Shown: positions 1-8,194 of the stretch, one piece after another | Numbering within the stretch: the first letter of the stretch is position 1 | Layout of the letters: each line of letters begins with the position of its first letter | Assembly: GCF_020532665.2 (NCBI RefSeq) | Contig: NZ_JAIWPG020000003.1 | Location: 62,001-126,000 of the forward strand | Direction: 5' to 3' | Length of the DNA stretch: 64,000 nt | Origin: Lelliottia sp. WAP21 | GTDB taxonomy: Bacteria > Pseudomonadota > Gammaproteobacteria > Enterobacterales > Enterobacteriaceae | Notes under the pieces: model-generated | Database searches by the model: none | What the model was told of the DNA's origin: nothing | Seen by the model: only the letters and a program-made list of their open reading frames with translations | Made by a program: the position numbers and the translations under genes

Positions 1-110
1 ACCGTCGTAAAGGTCAGGATATTGAGCGTTACTATCCGGTCAGCAATGTGAAACCGGACGAACGCCCAATCGATTTACGCATGGAATACCTGATTCCGAT
101 CCGCCGCTAG
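1..110 (+). CDS. rob: Rob transcriptional activator, C-terminal end (partial)
   Basis: Reading from base 3, the last 35 codons end in ...EYLIPIRR and a TAG stop. This is the C-terminus typical of Rob, the AraC/XylS-family activator of the mar/sox/rob antibiotic and superoxide regulon. Only the tail of the C-terminal GyrI-like domain is present; the DNA-binding half lies outside the window. The stop codon overlaps the stop codon of the convergent gpmB by two bases. The identity also rests on gene order, since rob-gpmB-yjjX-trpR-slt is the E. coli arrangement. Confidence 0.85.
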   Translation, partial: RRKGQDIERYYPVSNVKPDERPIDLRMEYLIPIRR

Positions 111-754
111 CGCTGAAGTTCATCCAGCGCGGGGGCATCCAGATGCGAGATGTCCCCGGCCATTTCCACGACCCAACCTGACGCCAGCCATGGACTTTCC
201 TGATAGTCGATACGGGAAAGAGAACAGTTGCGCAGACGCAAACGGCGTTCAGCCCAGGCCGGCAGCCCCAGAATCGTGCTCACCAGACATCCCAGCGCAA
301 TACCGTGGCTCACCAGCAGGGGGCGACTGCCTTTCGGCAGTTTCAGACATTCAGCCAGCGCGCCATGAACGCGCACGCTCAGCTCCTGCATTGACTCACC
401 CTCCGGAATACGGCCCTCTTTGGTGCCGTTCACCAGCGTACGACGCCAGCCTTCTTCCTCTTCGGTCAACGAGTCAACGTGACGTTTCTCCAGCACGCCC
501 ATATCCAGCTCGCGCAGGCGAGGTTCGAGGATAATATCGCAGCCGCAGGCTTCGGCAATAATCCGCGCCGTTTGCTGGGTGCGCCCTAAATCACTGGCGA
601 TGACATGCGTGATGCCCAGCGTTTTGACACGCTCTGCGACCTGACACGCCTGTTGCTCACCTTTGGCGGTGAGAGGACTGTCTGACTGGCCTTGAATACG
701 TCGCTCGGCGTTCCACTGCGTTTCACCGTGGCGAACAAGGTAAACCTCTAACAT
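107..754 (-). CDS. gpmB: Probable phosphoglycerate mutase / histidine phosphatase GpmB
   Basis: 215 aa, full length for the family. The N-terminal RHGETxWN motif (residues 8-15) supplies the catalytic histidine (His9), and a second conserved histidine sits in VSHG near residue 150. This places it in the cofactor-dependent phosphoglycerate mutase / histidine phosphatase superfamily. E. coli GpmB is named for its similarity to phosphoglycerate mutase, but its physiological substrate is unsettled, so the glycolytic role should be read as tentative. The protein has no signal peptide and is cytosolic. It is convergent with rob and divergent from yjjX across a gap of 47 bases. Confidence 0.93.
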   Translation of the reverse strand: MLEVYLVRHGETQWNAERRIQGQSDSPLTAKGEQQACQVAERVKTLGITHVIASDLGRTQQTARIIAEACGCDIILEPRLRELDMGVLEKRHVDSLTEEEEGWRRTLVNGTKEGRIPEGESMQELSVRVHGALAECLKLPKGSRPLLVSHGIALGCLVSTILGLPAWAERRLRLRNCSLSRIDYQESPWLASGWVVEMAGDISHLDAPALDELQR

Positions 755-801
755 GTTATTTTCCGTTATACTGCGATGAATTTTTTTATGTGAGTGTAAT
801 T

Positions 802-1317
802 ATGCACCAGGTTGTCTCAGCTACCACTAATCCTGCCAAAATTCAGGCAATTCTAAGGGCATTTGAAGAGATCTTCGGCGAAGGATCCTGCCACATTGAC
901 GCCGTCGGCGTCGAGAGTGGCGTTCCGGAACAGCCATTTGGTAGCGAAGAAACGCGGACTGGCGCACGAAACCGCGTCATCAATGCCAAAGCCCTACGTC
1001 CGCAGGCGGATTTTTGGGTGGCGATTGAAGCCGGGATCGACGAAGGGGCCACCTTTAGTTGGGTGGTAATAGAGAGCCGTCAACAGCGCGGCGAAGCACG
1101 CTCCGCGACCCTCCCGTTACCGGAAATCATTCTGAAAAAAGTGCAGGATGGAGAAGCACTGGGTCCCGTGATGTCGCAGTACACGGGCATTGATGAGATT
1201 GGGCGCAAGGAAGGGGTTATTGGCGTGTTCACTGCCGGAAAATTGACGCGTTCAAGCGTCTACCATCAGGCGGTCATTCTGGCGTTAAGCCCGTTTCATA
1301 ACGCCATTTACCGTTGA
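802..1317 (+). CDS. yjjX: Inosine/xanthosine triphosphatase YjjX
   Basis: 171 aa from the ATG at 802 (MHQVV...). An upstream in-frame GTG at 790 would add four residues, but the E. coli protein starts at MHQVV, so the later start is preferred. The [12 protein letters not shown] motif at the N-terminus and the conserved block SGVPEQPFG(S)EET are characteristic of the YjjX (NTPase_I-T) family. These enzymes hydrolyse non-canonical purine nucleotides such as ITP and XTP and cleanse the nucleotide pool in the cytosol. The gene is convergent with trpR, and the space between them carries a REP-like palindrome. Confidence 0.93.
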   Translation: MHQVVSATTNPAKIQAILRAFEEIFGEGSCHIDAVGVESGVPEQPFGSEETRTGARNRVINAKALRPQADFWVAIEAGIDEGATFSWVVIESRQQRGEARSATLPLPEIILKKVQDGEALGPVMSQYTGIDEIGRKEGVIGVFTAGKLTRSSVYHQAVILALSPFHNAIYR

Positions 1318-1331
1318 GAGAGTGACCCGGC

Positions 1332-1364
1332 GCCGGATGACGGCTTCACCCTGTCCGGCCTGCG
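1332..1364. repeat. REP-like palindrome between yjjX and trpR
   Basis: GCCGGATGACGGCTTCACCC then TGTCCGGCCTGCGG has the arrangement of an enterobacterial REP element (GCCGGATGGCGGC...CCGGCC) with a few changes. It lies in the convergent yjjX/trpR space, where REP elements commonly stabilise 3' ends of transcripts. Confidence 0.65.
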
Positions 1365-1379
1365 GTTCGTCTCGCACTA

Positions 1380-1706
1380 TCAGGCGTTGTTCAGAAGTAC
1401 CTGTTCAAGCCACTGGCGCAGTTCAACGGGCGCCGATTTCAGGCTGTTCGAACCACGCGTGATGGTTGCGATGCCCGCACCCAGTTCGTTTTTCAGCTCG
1501 CGCTGGCTCATTTCACCCCGTAGCAGCTCTTCGATAATCCGCACCCGTGTGCCCAGCGCCTCGCGCTCGTCGGGGGTGAGCATCAGCTGCATGAGGGGCA
1601 AATGCAGATCCTGTTCGTAAGACTGGCGAAGCAGCTCCACAAAACGAAGCCACTCCTGATTGCGCTGTTCGGCCATCGCCGATGAATAAGGGGAATGCTG
1701 GGTCAT
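1380..1706 (-). CDS. trpR: Trp operon repressor TrpR
   Basis: 108 aa, full length. TrpR is an all-helical dimer that binds L-tryptophan and represses trp, aroH, mtr and its own gene. The helix-turn-helix region [20 protein letters not shown] (about residues 68-87) and the preceding [16 protein letters not shown] core are strongly conserved. The start ATG at 1706 has a good ribosome-binding site (AGGCGG) 7-8 bases upstream. A perfect operator-like inverted repeat lies just upstream, consistent with autoregulation. The gene lies between slt and yjjX as in E. coli. Confidence 0.97.
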   Translation of the reverse strand: MTQHSPYSSAMAEQRNQEWLRFVELLRQSYEQDLHLPLMQLMLTPDEREALGTRVRIIEELLRGEMSQRELKNELGAGIATITRGSNSLKSAPVELRQWLEQVLLNNA

Positions 1707-1720
1707 GTTATGCCGCCTGT

Positions 1721-1740
1721 TGTACTCTTAAACGAGTACA
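1721..1740. promoter_or_regulatory. TrpR operator at the trpR promoter
   Basis: Perfect inverted repeat TGTACTC-N6-GAGTACA (arms 1721-1727 and 1734-1740), 15-34 bases upstream of the trpR start. The arms match the known trp operator half-site GTACTnGnTnnACTAGTAC family, and the trpR operator of E. coli is at the same place. It indicates autorepression of trpR. Confidence 0.88.
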
Positions 1741-1761
1741 GCATAACACAACCCACCGCGA

Positions 1762-3699
1762 TCAGTAACGTCGCTGCCACTCCGAATCGCTCAGCAGGGC
1801 CTCTTTCTGTCCCAGGAAGTGTCGATAGTACGCGTCATACGCCAGCACATTTTTCACATAGCCCCGCGTTTCAGAGAACGGAATGCTCTCGACAAAGGCG
1901 ACGGCGTCGAGTCGTCCGGCACTGTTACCAAGCCAGGTGCGCACCCTGCCAGGACCTGCGTTATACGCTGCCGATGCAAAGATACGGTTATCGCCAAACT
2001 GTTGATAAACATATTGCAGGTAGCTGGTTCCGATGTTGATATTGGTTTCCGGATCGAGCAGCTGCGAAGGGCTGCTGTAGCCCGGGATAGAAAACATCTT
2101 CACCGTATGTGTCGCCGTGCCCGGCATAATCTGCATCAGACCGCTTGCGCCGACCGGTGAACGCACTTTGGGATTCCAGGCGCTCTCCTGACGGGCAATC
2201 GCCATCGCATAACTCTGTGGGATATCTTTCCCCTGGGTATAGCGCTCAAAGAGATCTTTATAGGCCAGCGGGAAACGCTCTTCCAGATGATCCCACAGCT
2301 TACCGGCGATCGTGGCCTGCACGCTCAGATCCCACCAGCCGTTATCAAAGGCATAACGGGCGAGTTGTGCCTTCTCATCGACGGTACGGCTGGTGACCAG
2401 GTTGGCCCATTCACTGCGCGCGGTGTTATCCAGACTCCAGTACATGAGCTCGCGCACGCGCGCCATTTCCGGCCCCTGGATCAGCGTGGAACTGGAAACG
2501 GACGGCGCTTTATCAATTTTGAGCGTATAGTCCTCGCCCAGACGCTGGGCTGCCACCATCGGGTAGAAGCCGCGCTGCTGCATCAACGCGTGCAGAATCT
2601 GTTTCGCTTCATCTTCACGCCCGCGCTCCATCAGCAGGTCGGCCTGCCAGTACCGCCATTCATCTTTCTCTTTGGCGTCCATTGGCAGACGCGCAAGCCA
2701 GGTATTCAGACCCCGACGATCTCCCGTCCCCAGCGCCATACGCACCCGGCGCTCCACCAGCGACGTTGAGTTTGAACGCATGATGGCATCGTCACGCCAG
2801 CGAGCCTGCTCGTCGGTGACATCCGTCCCCATCAGACGCCAGGCAACGATATCGCGCAGCTCCTGTGTTTGATCGTCATTAAGCTGTTGTGCCTGCACCA
2901 GCTGTGGAATCATCAGCCGCGCATTTTCGACGTCATCACGCGCGACGCTTGCAAACGCCACCGCCGCCATCTGACGGGTGAAATCCGTTGCACCCGTGGT
3001 GCGTGCGAAGTTCAGAACGGTGTTGGGATCGTTCGCCAGCTGCATTACGGCCGAAGAAATGGTTTGATAATCGGACGGCATTTGGCCTGCCAGCGTGGTG
3101 ACCAGCCGCGTATTCCCCGCCTTCATCGCCAGACGGATGCGTTCAAGATAGGCCAGCGGATCTTGCTGACCCGAGGCACGCCACGCGCCAAATAACGAAT
3201 CGCACGCATTTGGCTGGCTTTTCCCCGTCAGCCATAGATCTTTTGCCCCGCTCCAGGCCTCTGCCTGCTGGCCCGTCGCCCATTTCGCGTAGTAGTAGTT
3301 ACATTGTGCTTCCGTGGTTGCAGGCTTTTCAGGGCTGAACGCCAGTAAACCTCGCCAGTCTTCACGTCGCGCCAGCTCGTTCACAAAACGTGATTGCAGC
3401 GTGCGTGCAGGCGGTAGCGTGGGATTCGCCTGAATAAATTGAGCGACGGTCACCGTCGGCTGGTTCATTAAATCGTCGGTGATTTGGCGATATTCCAGAT
3501 ACGGGTACAGCGGATACGTTTTTAACGTCGGCATCAGCGCCTGCACCGTATCCATCTGTTTACTGTCCCATGCCTGCTTGATCTGCGCATAGCGACTGCG
3601 TTGTTCATCCAGTGAATCGGCATGCGCCGCATGGCTTATCGTCAGCACGCACACGCTGGCAGCCAGCAGACGCCAGACCACCTGTTTGGCTTTTTCCAC
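1762..3699 (-). CDS. slt: Soluble lytic murein transglycosylase Slt (Slt70)
   Basis: The GTG start at 3699 is chosen because it is preceded by GAGGAAGAG and gives 645 aa, the length of E. coli Slt; the open frame continues 13 codons further upstream without support. The signal peptide covers about residues 1-27 (RLLAASVCVLTISHAAHA|DS). A long alpha-superhelical domain follows, then a C-terminal lysozyme-like catalytic domain with QESAWNPK, where Glu505 is the catalytic acid, and the GLMQIMPGTA and AYNAGPGR motifs. The enzyme cleaves the MurNAc-GlcNAc bond of peptidoglycan in the periplasm, forming 1,6-anhydro products. It lies between trpR and ettA as in E. coli. Confidence 0.97.
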   Translation of the reverse strand: MEKAKQVVWRLLAASVCVLTISHAAHADSLDEQRSRYAQIKQAWDSKQMDTVQALMPTLKTYPLYPYLEYRQITDDLMNQPTVTVAQFIQANPTLPPARTLQSRFVNELARREDWRGLLAFSPEKPATTEAQCNYYYAKWATGQQAEAWSGAKDLWLTGKSQPNACDSLFGAWRASGQQDPLAYLERIRLAMKAGNTRLVTTLAGQMPSDYQTISSAVMQLANDPNTVLNFARTTGATDFTRQMAAVAFASVARDDVENARLMIPQLVQAQQLNDDQTQELRDIVAWRLMGTDVTDEQARWRDDAIMRSNSTSLVERRVRMALGTGDRRGLNTWLARLPMDAKEKDEWRYWQADLLMERGREDEAKQILHALMQQRGFYPMVAAQRLGEDYTLKIDKAPSVSSSTLIQGPEMARVRELMYWSLDNTARSEWANLVTSRTVDEKAQLARYAFDNGWWDLSVQATIAGKLWDHLEERFPLAYKDLFERYTQGKDIPQSYAMAIARQESAWNPKVRSPVGASGLMQIMPGTATHTVKMFSIPGYSSPSQLLDPETNINIGTSYLQYVYQQFGDNRIFASAAYNAGPGRVRTWLGNSAGRLDAVAFVESIPFSETRGYVKNVLAYDAYYRHFLGQKEALLSDSEWQRRY

Positions 3700-3925
3700 A
3701 AGCTCTTCCTCATTTGTTATAGGCAGTTGCAGCATCATGCCGCGTCAAAAAGTTATTCACTTATGCTAACCAGGCATCCCGGAACACGCCACGTCATGGA
3801 CACTTTTTTACCTTTCTTGCGCGTTTTAACACTCCCGGTGTTCCTGGCTGGGATTAGCCTGCGAAAAAGGCTACACTTCGCAGCTGTTACCTTATTTTCA
3901 TTACGATAAAAGAGGCGAAGTCCAC

Positions 3926-5593
3926 GTGGCTCAATTCGTTTATACCATGCATCGTGTCGGCAAAGTGGTTCCGCCGAAACGTCATATTCTTAAAAATATC
4001 TCGCTGAGTTTCTTCCCGGGCGCAAAAATTGGTGTTCTGGGCCTCAACGGTGCCGGTAAGTCTACCCTGCTGCGCATCATGGCCGGCATCGATACCGACA
4101 TCGAAGGTGAAGCCCGTCCTCAGCCTGGTCTGAAAATCGGTTACCTGCCGCAGGAACCTAAGCTGAACCCTGAACATACCGTTCGTGAGTCCATCGAAGA
4201 AGCGGTTGCGGAAGTGGTTAATGCCCTGAAAGGGCTGGATGAAGTGTACGCGAAGTACGCTGAACCGGATGCCGACTTCGATAAACTCGCGGCGCAACAA
4301 GGCAAATTTGAAGAAATTATCCAGGCGCACGACGGCCACAACCTGAACGTGCAGCTGGAGCGCGCGGCCGATGCCCTGCGCCTGCCAGACTGGGATGCAA
4401 AAGTCGAAAAACTGTCCGGTGGTGAACGCCGCCGCGTCGCGCTGTGCCGCCTGCTGCTGGAAAAACCAGACATGCTGCTGCTCGACGAACCGACGAACCA
4501 CCTGGACGCCGAATCCGTCGCCTGGCTGGAACGTTTCCTGCACGATTTCGAAGGCACTGTGGTAGCCATTACCCACGACCGTTACTTCCTCGATAACGTG
4601 GCAGGCTGGATTCTGGAACTTGACCGCGGTGAAGGTATTCCGTGGGAAGGCAACTACTCCTCCTGGCTGGAACAAAAAGATCAGCGTCTGGCACAGGAAG
4701 CCTCTCAGGAAGCGGCACGTCGTAAATCCATTGAGAAAGAGCTGGAGTGGGTTCGCCAGGGCGCGAAAGGCCGTCAGTCTAAGGGCAAAGCCCGTCTGGC
4801 ACGCTTTGAAGAGCTGAACAACGCCGAATACCAGAAACGTAACGAAACCAACGAACTCTTTATTCCACCTGGCGCACGTCTGGGCGATAAAGTCGTTGAA
4901 GTGAGCAATCTGCGTAAATCCTACGGCGATCGCGTGCTGATCGACGACCTGAGCTTCTCCGTACCGAAAGGCGCTATCGTCGGGATCATCGGTCCGAACG
5001 GCGCGGGTAAATCGACGCTGTTCCGCATGATGTCCGGTCAGGAACAGCCTGACAGCGGCACCATCACCCTGGGTGATACCGTGAAGCTGGCATCCGTTGA
5101 CCAGTTCCGTGACGCAATGGATAACAGCAAAACCGTGTGGGAAGAAGTCTCCGGCGGGCAGGATATTATGCGTATCGGCAACACCGAGATGCCAAGCCGC
5201 GCCTACGTGGGTCGCTTCAACTTTAAGGGTGTCGATCAGGGCAAACGCGTTGGCGAACTGTCTGGTGGTGAACGTGGCCGTCTGCATCTGGCGAAGCTGC
5301 TGCAGGTTGGCGGTAACGTACTGCTGCTCGATGAACCCACCAACGACCTGGACATCGAGACCCTGCGTGCGCTGGAAAACGCCATGCTGGAGTTCCCCGG
5401 CTGCGCGATGGTCATCTCGCACGACCGTTGGTTCCTTGACCGTATCGCTACGCACATTCTGGATTACCAGGACGAAGGCAAAGTGGAGTTCTTTGAAGGT
5501 AACTTCACCGAATACGAAGAGTACAAGAAACGCACGCTGGGCGCAGATGCGCTTGAGCCGAAGCGTATCAAATACAAGCGTATTTCAAAATAA
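3926..5593 (+). CDS. ettA: Energy-dependent translational throttle protein EttA (ABC-F)
   Basis: 555 aa with a GTG start (MAQFVYTMHRVGKVV). There are two ABC ATPase domains: Walker A GLNGAGKST at 39-47 with signature LSGGERRR, and Walker A GPNGAGKST at 356-364 with signature LSGGERGR. Between them are the arm insertion and the charged linker (about 240-320) that contacts tRNA in ABC-F proteins. There are no membrane segments. EttA binds the ribosomal E site and slows the first elongation cycle when ADP is high. The UAA stop is the first codon of a tandem terminator array. No frameshift is visible. Confidence 0.97.
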   Translation: MAQFVYTMHRVGKVVPPKRHILKNISLSFFPGAKIGVLGLNGAGKSTLLRIMAGIDTDIEGEARPQPGLKIGYLPQEPKLNPEHTVRESIEEAVAEVVNALKGLDEVYAKYAEPDADFDKLAAQQGKFEEIIQAHDGHNLNVQLERAADALRLPDWDAKVEKLSGGERRRVALCRLLLEKPDMLLLDEPTNHLDAESVAWLERFLHDFEGTVVAITHDRYFLDNVAGWILELDRGEGIPWEGNYSSWLEQKDQRLAQEASQEAARRKSIEKELEWVRQGAKGRQSKGKARLARFEELNNAEYQKRNETNELFIPPGARLGDKVVEVSNLRKSYGDRVLIDDLSFSVPKGAIVGIIGPNGAGKSTLFRMMSGQEQPDSGTITLGDTVKLASVDQFRDAMDNSKTVWEEVSGGQDIMRIGNTEMPSRAYVGRFNFKGVDQGKRVGELSGGERGRLHLAKLLQVGGNVLLLDEPTNDLDIETLRALENAMLEFPGCAMVISHDRWFLDRIATHILDYQDEGKVEFFEGNFTEYEEYKKRTLGADALEPKRIKYKRISK

Positions 5594-5956
5594 ACAGCAA
5601 AACGGCAACTTCGGTTGCCGTTTTTTATGTTTGCTCCCTCTCCCCGTGGGAGAGGGTCGGGGTGAGGGCATCACACCGCACAAGCTAAACAGCAAAAGGC
5701 AACGCAAGTTGCCTTTTTTATGTTTTCTCCCTCTCCCCGTGGGAGAGGGCCGGGGTGAGGGCATCAGGCCGCACAAGCTAAACAGCAAAAGGCAACGCAA
5801 GTTGCCTTTTTTATGCTTTCTCCCTCTCCCGTGGGAGAGGGTCGGGGTGAGGGCATCACACCGCACAAGCTAAACAGCAAAAGGCAACGCAAGTTGCCTT
5901 TTTTATGCTTTCTCCCTCTCCCGTGGGAGAGGGCCGGGGTGAGGGCATCAGGCCGC
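5591..5956. repeat. Fourfold tandem array of terminator plus GC-rich palindrome
   Basis: Four direct copies of a 92-95 bp unit start at 5591, 5686, 5779 and 5871 (the last is truncated). Each begins TAAACAGCAAAA, carries a terminator hairpin, then a CCCTCTCCC(C)GTGGGAGAGGG palindrome followed by (C/T)CGGGGTGAGGGCATCA. The first TAA is the ettA stop codon. Units 2-4 share the stem AAAAGGCAAC/GTTGCCTTTT with loop GCAA, whereas unit 1 has AAACGGCAAC/GTTGCCGTTT with loop TTCG. The array fills the whole 369-base gap between ettA and the LysR gene. Confidence 0.95.
5600..5626 (+). terminator. ettA rho-independent terminator (first of four)
   Basis: AAACGGCAAC-ttcg-GTTGCCGTTT followed by a T run: a perfect 10-bp stem with a UUCG tetraloop, starting 7 bases after the ettA stop. 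Related hairpins with a GCAA loop follow at about 5694-5719, 5787-5812 and 5879-5905. Confidence 0.93.
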
Positions 5957-5962
5957 AGAGGA

Positions 5963-6862
5963 TCACCCCCCCACGTAAAAACGCTTCACCTCATCAAACC
6001 CCATGGCAAAGTCGATATAGCTCATCAGTGCCGGTGAGTTCAGCTTGCGGCTCGGATAGGCCAGCCACAGGTCGTTACCCTCGACGCTCCACGCCGGAAG
6101 GACCTGCACCAGCGCCCCCTTCTCAATGTTATCTTCCAGAAGAAAGGCCGGTAATAAGGTGATCCCGGCTCCGGCAATGGCACATTCACGGGCATACACC
6201 AGGTTATCCGTCAGATGGGTGTTATCTGACAGATAGCGATAATCTTCGCTGCCGCTTTGCAGCAACCATTCCGACCAGGATTTGTGGGTGATGCAACGAT
6301 GTCCCACCAGTTGCCGGGGATGCGTCAACGGCTCACGGGTCGCCAGATACGTCGGTGACGCCAGCATGTAGCGCGGGCAGTGACCGATCATACGGCCAAT
6401 CAGCGACGAGTCCTGCGGCTTGCCGGTGCGCAGCGCGACATCATAACCTGACGCCACCAGGTCGACCACGTCGTCGGAAATGGACACGTCCAGCGAAACG
6501 TCAGGATAGCGGCGCTGAAATTCCGTATTCAGGTGCGCCAACAGGGTTGCACCAATTCCGGCCGGGGACGTAATGCGCAGCCGTCCGCTAGGGTTATCCC
6601 GCAAACGCTGAATGGCGTATTCCGCTCTTTCGCTGGCCGCCAGCATCTCACGACAGTGCACCAGATAGTGCTCGCCCGCAAAGGTCAGGTTGAGCTTGCG
6701 CGTGGTACGGTTAAGTAACCGAAGGCCGATCTGCTGCTCAAGCTGGCTGATACGCTGGCTCACGCTCGATTTGGGCAAGTCCGCTTTTTGCGCGGCGGCA
6801 GTAAAGCTCCCCATCTCGGCGACCAGCGCAAACAGCGCCATATCCTGAAGCTGTTTAAACAT
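5963..6862 (-). CDS. LysR-family transcriptional regulator
   Basis: 299 aa. The N-terminal winged HTH (about residues 3-62, FTAAAQKADLPKSSVSQRISQLEQQIGLRLLNR) is typical of LysR regulators. The remainder is the periplasmic-binding-protein-like effector domain, of the CrgA/DsdC-like type that controls small metabolic genes. It is divergent from the oxidoreductase at 6971 with a 108-base shared promoter region, so that gene is its probable target; the inducer cannot be told. The pair is absent from the equivalent E. coli position between ettA and nadR and is flanked on both sides by repeat arrays. Confidence 0.85.
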   Translation of the reverse strand: MFKQLQDMALFALVAEMGSFTAAAQKADLPKSSVSQRISQLEQQIGLRLLNRTTRKLNLTFAGEHYLVHCREMLAASERAEYAIQRLRDNPSGRLRITSPAGIGATLLAHLNTEFQRRYPDVSLDVSISDDVVDLVASGYDVALRTGKPQDSSLIGRMIGHCPRYMLASPTYLATREPLTHPRQLVGHRCITHKSWSEWLLQSGSEDYRYLSDNTHLTDNLVYARECAIAGAGITLLPAFLLEDNIEKGALVQVLPAWSVEGNDLWLAYPSRKLNSPALMSYIDFAMGFDEVKRFYVGG

Positions 6863-6970
6863 GATTGTTCACCCTGTACGAACACTTCGTTCTGGATTGT
6901 CCATCTTATCACGCAGCGGCCCCCTGAATAGACTAGCCTCAACAACACGCATTCCATTGAGGAGCACACC

Positions 6971-7972
6971 ATGTCAGTGAAAGTCATTGCCGTTAACCCT
7001 GAAAATCCGACTGATTTTATTGAGATTACCCAGCCGATGCCGCAGCCGGGCGAGCATGATCTGCTGGTTGAAGTGAAAGCGGTCTCCATTAACCCTGTCG
7101 ACACCAAAGTGCATGCCGGTATCGCCAAAAGTGGTCTGAAGGAGCCGCGCATTCTCGGCTGGGATGCCAGTGGCATCGTAAAAGCGGTTGGCGCGGGCGT
7201 GGCCCAGTTTAAACCGGGCGACGAAGTCTGGTATGCAGGCGATATCACCCGTCCGGGCAGCAACGCGACGTACCAGTTAATTGATGCCCGCATCGTCGGA
7301 CACAAACCGGCAAGCCTGAACTGGGCCGCAGCGGCGGCAGTGCCATTAACCGCGCTGACGGCGTGGGAAGGACTTTTCGAACGACTGAATATTCAGCAGG
7401 CAGGCGCGGATAAAACGTTGCTGATTGTCGGCGGTGCTGGTGGCGTGGGATCGCTGGCGATCCCGTTTGCGAAGCACAATAGCCAGGTGACCGTGATCGC
7501 CACCGCCTCGCGGGAAGAGTCTGCCAGATGGTGTCGCGATCGCGGGGCGGATCGCGTGGTGGACTATCGCGATCTGAAAGGCGAGCTGGCGAAACAGGGG
7601 ATCACCTTTGTGGATTACATCTTTATCCTCAATGATACCGATGGTCACTGGGATGCCGTTAGCGAACTGATCGCGCCACAGGGGCATATCTGCACAATCG
7701 TCGAGAACGAACACCCGCTCAATCAGGATAGGCTGAAATCAAAATCCGCAGCGCTGCACTGGGAATTTATGTATACCCGCAGCATGTACCAGACTGCCGA
7801 TATGGCGCGTCAGGGCGAGATCTTAAACGAGGTGGCGAAGCTGGTGGATAACGGCGTGGTTGAAAGTTCACTCAGCGAAACATTGCACGGGTTGAGCGTG
7901 GAAAGCATTACCGAGGCTCACAGGAAAGTGCTGGAGGGGCATATGCGCGGGAAAGTGGTGGTTGCGTTCTGA
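6971..7972 (+). CDS. Zinc-type alcohol dehydrogenase-like / quinone oxidoreductase family protein
   Basis: 333 aa from an ATG preceded by TTGAGGAGC. It is a medium-chain dehydrogenase/reductase with an N-terminal GroES-like domain (AVSINPVDTKVHAG, GWDASGIVKAVGAGV) and a Rossmann fold with GGAGGVGS at about 153-160 for NAD(P)H binding. The cysteine/histidine zinc ligands of true alcohol dehydrogenases are not seen, so it is closer to the zinc-independent quinone oxidoreductase branch despite the usual database name. It probably reduces quinones or reactive enones or aldehydes in the cytosol. Control by the divergent LysR protein is inferred from position. Confidence 0.85.
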   Translation: MSVKVIAVNPENPTDFIEITQPMPQPGEHDLLVEVKAVSINPVDTKVHAGIAKSGLKEPRILGWDASGIVKAVGAGVAQFKPGDEVWYAGDITRPGSNATYQLIDARIVGHKPASLNWAAAAAVPLTALTAWEGLFERLNIQQAGADKTLLIVGGAGGVGSLAIPFAKHNSQVTVIATASREESARWCRDRGADRVVDYRDLKGELAKQGITFVDYIFILNDTDGHWDAVSELIAPQGHICTIVENEHPLNQDRLKSKSAALHWEFMYTRSMYQTADMARQGEILNEVAKLVDNGVVESSLSETLHGLSVESITEAHRKVLEGHMRGKVVVAF

Positions 7973-7983
7973 GCCGTCTGGTG

Positions 7984-8185
7984 CCCTCACCCTAACCCTC
8001 TCCCACGGGGAGAGGGGATATTAAGCTCACTCCCCTTTGGCAGAGGAGATTTTAAGCTCACTCCCTTTTGGGAGAAGGGATATTAAGCTCACTCCCCTTT
8101 GGATGAGGGGATATTAAGCTCACTCCTCCTTTGGGCGAGGGGACTTTAAGCTCCCTCTCCCTTTGGGAGAGGGCTGGGGTGAGGG
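7984..8185. repeat. 31-bp tandem array between two GC-rich palindromes
   Basis: A CCCTCACCCTAACCCTCTCCC-acgg-GGAGAGGGG element at 7984-8017 is followed by five direct repeats of about 31 bases, starting at 8017, 8048, 8079, 8110 and 8142. The repeat core is GATATTAAGCTCACTCCCC then TTTGG(N)4GAGGG. The array closes with CTCCCTCTCCC-tttgg-GAGAGGGCTGGGGTGAGGGG at 8150-8185. Each 31-mer keeps a degenerate CTCCC...GAGGG stem. It fills the space between the oxidoreductase and the nadR stop. Confidence 0.9.
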
Positions 8186-8194
8186 GAAAGCAAT

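Noticed and set aside
3887..5455. 522-codon open frame on the minus strand opposite ettA
   Set aside because: It is antisense to a highly conserved ABC-F gene; long opposite-strand frames arise from the codon bias of GC-rich genes. The translation has no recognisable domain.
5585..6162. Open frames running through the ettA repeat array with repeated LPLPVGEGRGEG-type segments
   Set aside because: The repeat protein is only the translation of the palindromic DNA repeats; no ribosome-binding site, and the same DNA is explained by terminators.
8017..8171. Possible CRISPR array (31-bp repeats)
   Set aside because: The repeats are directly adjacent, with no unique spacers of 30 or more bases between them, and no cas genes are near.
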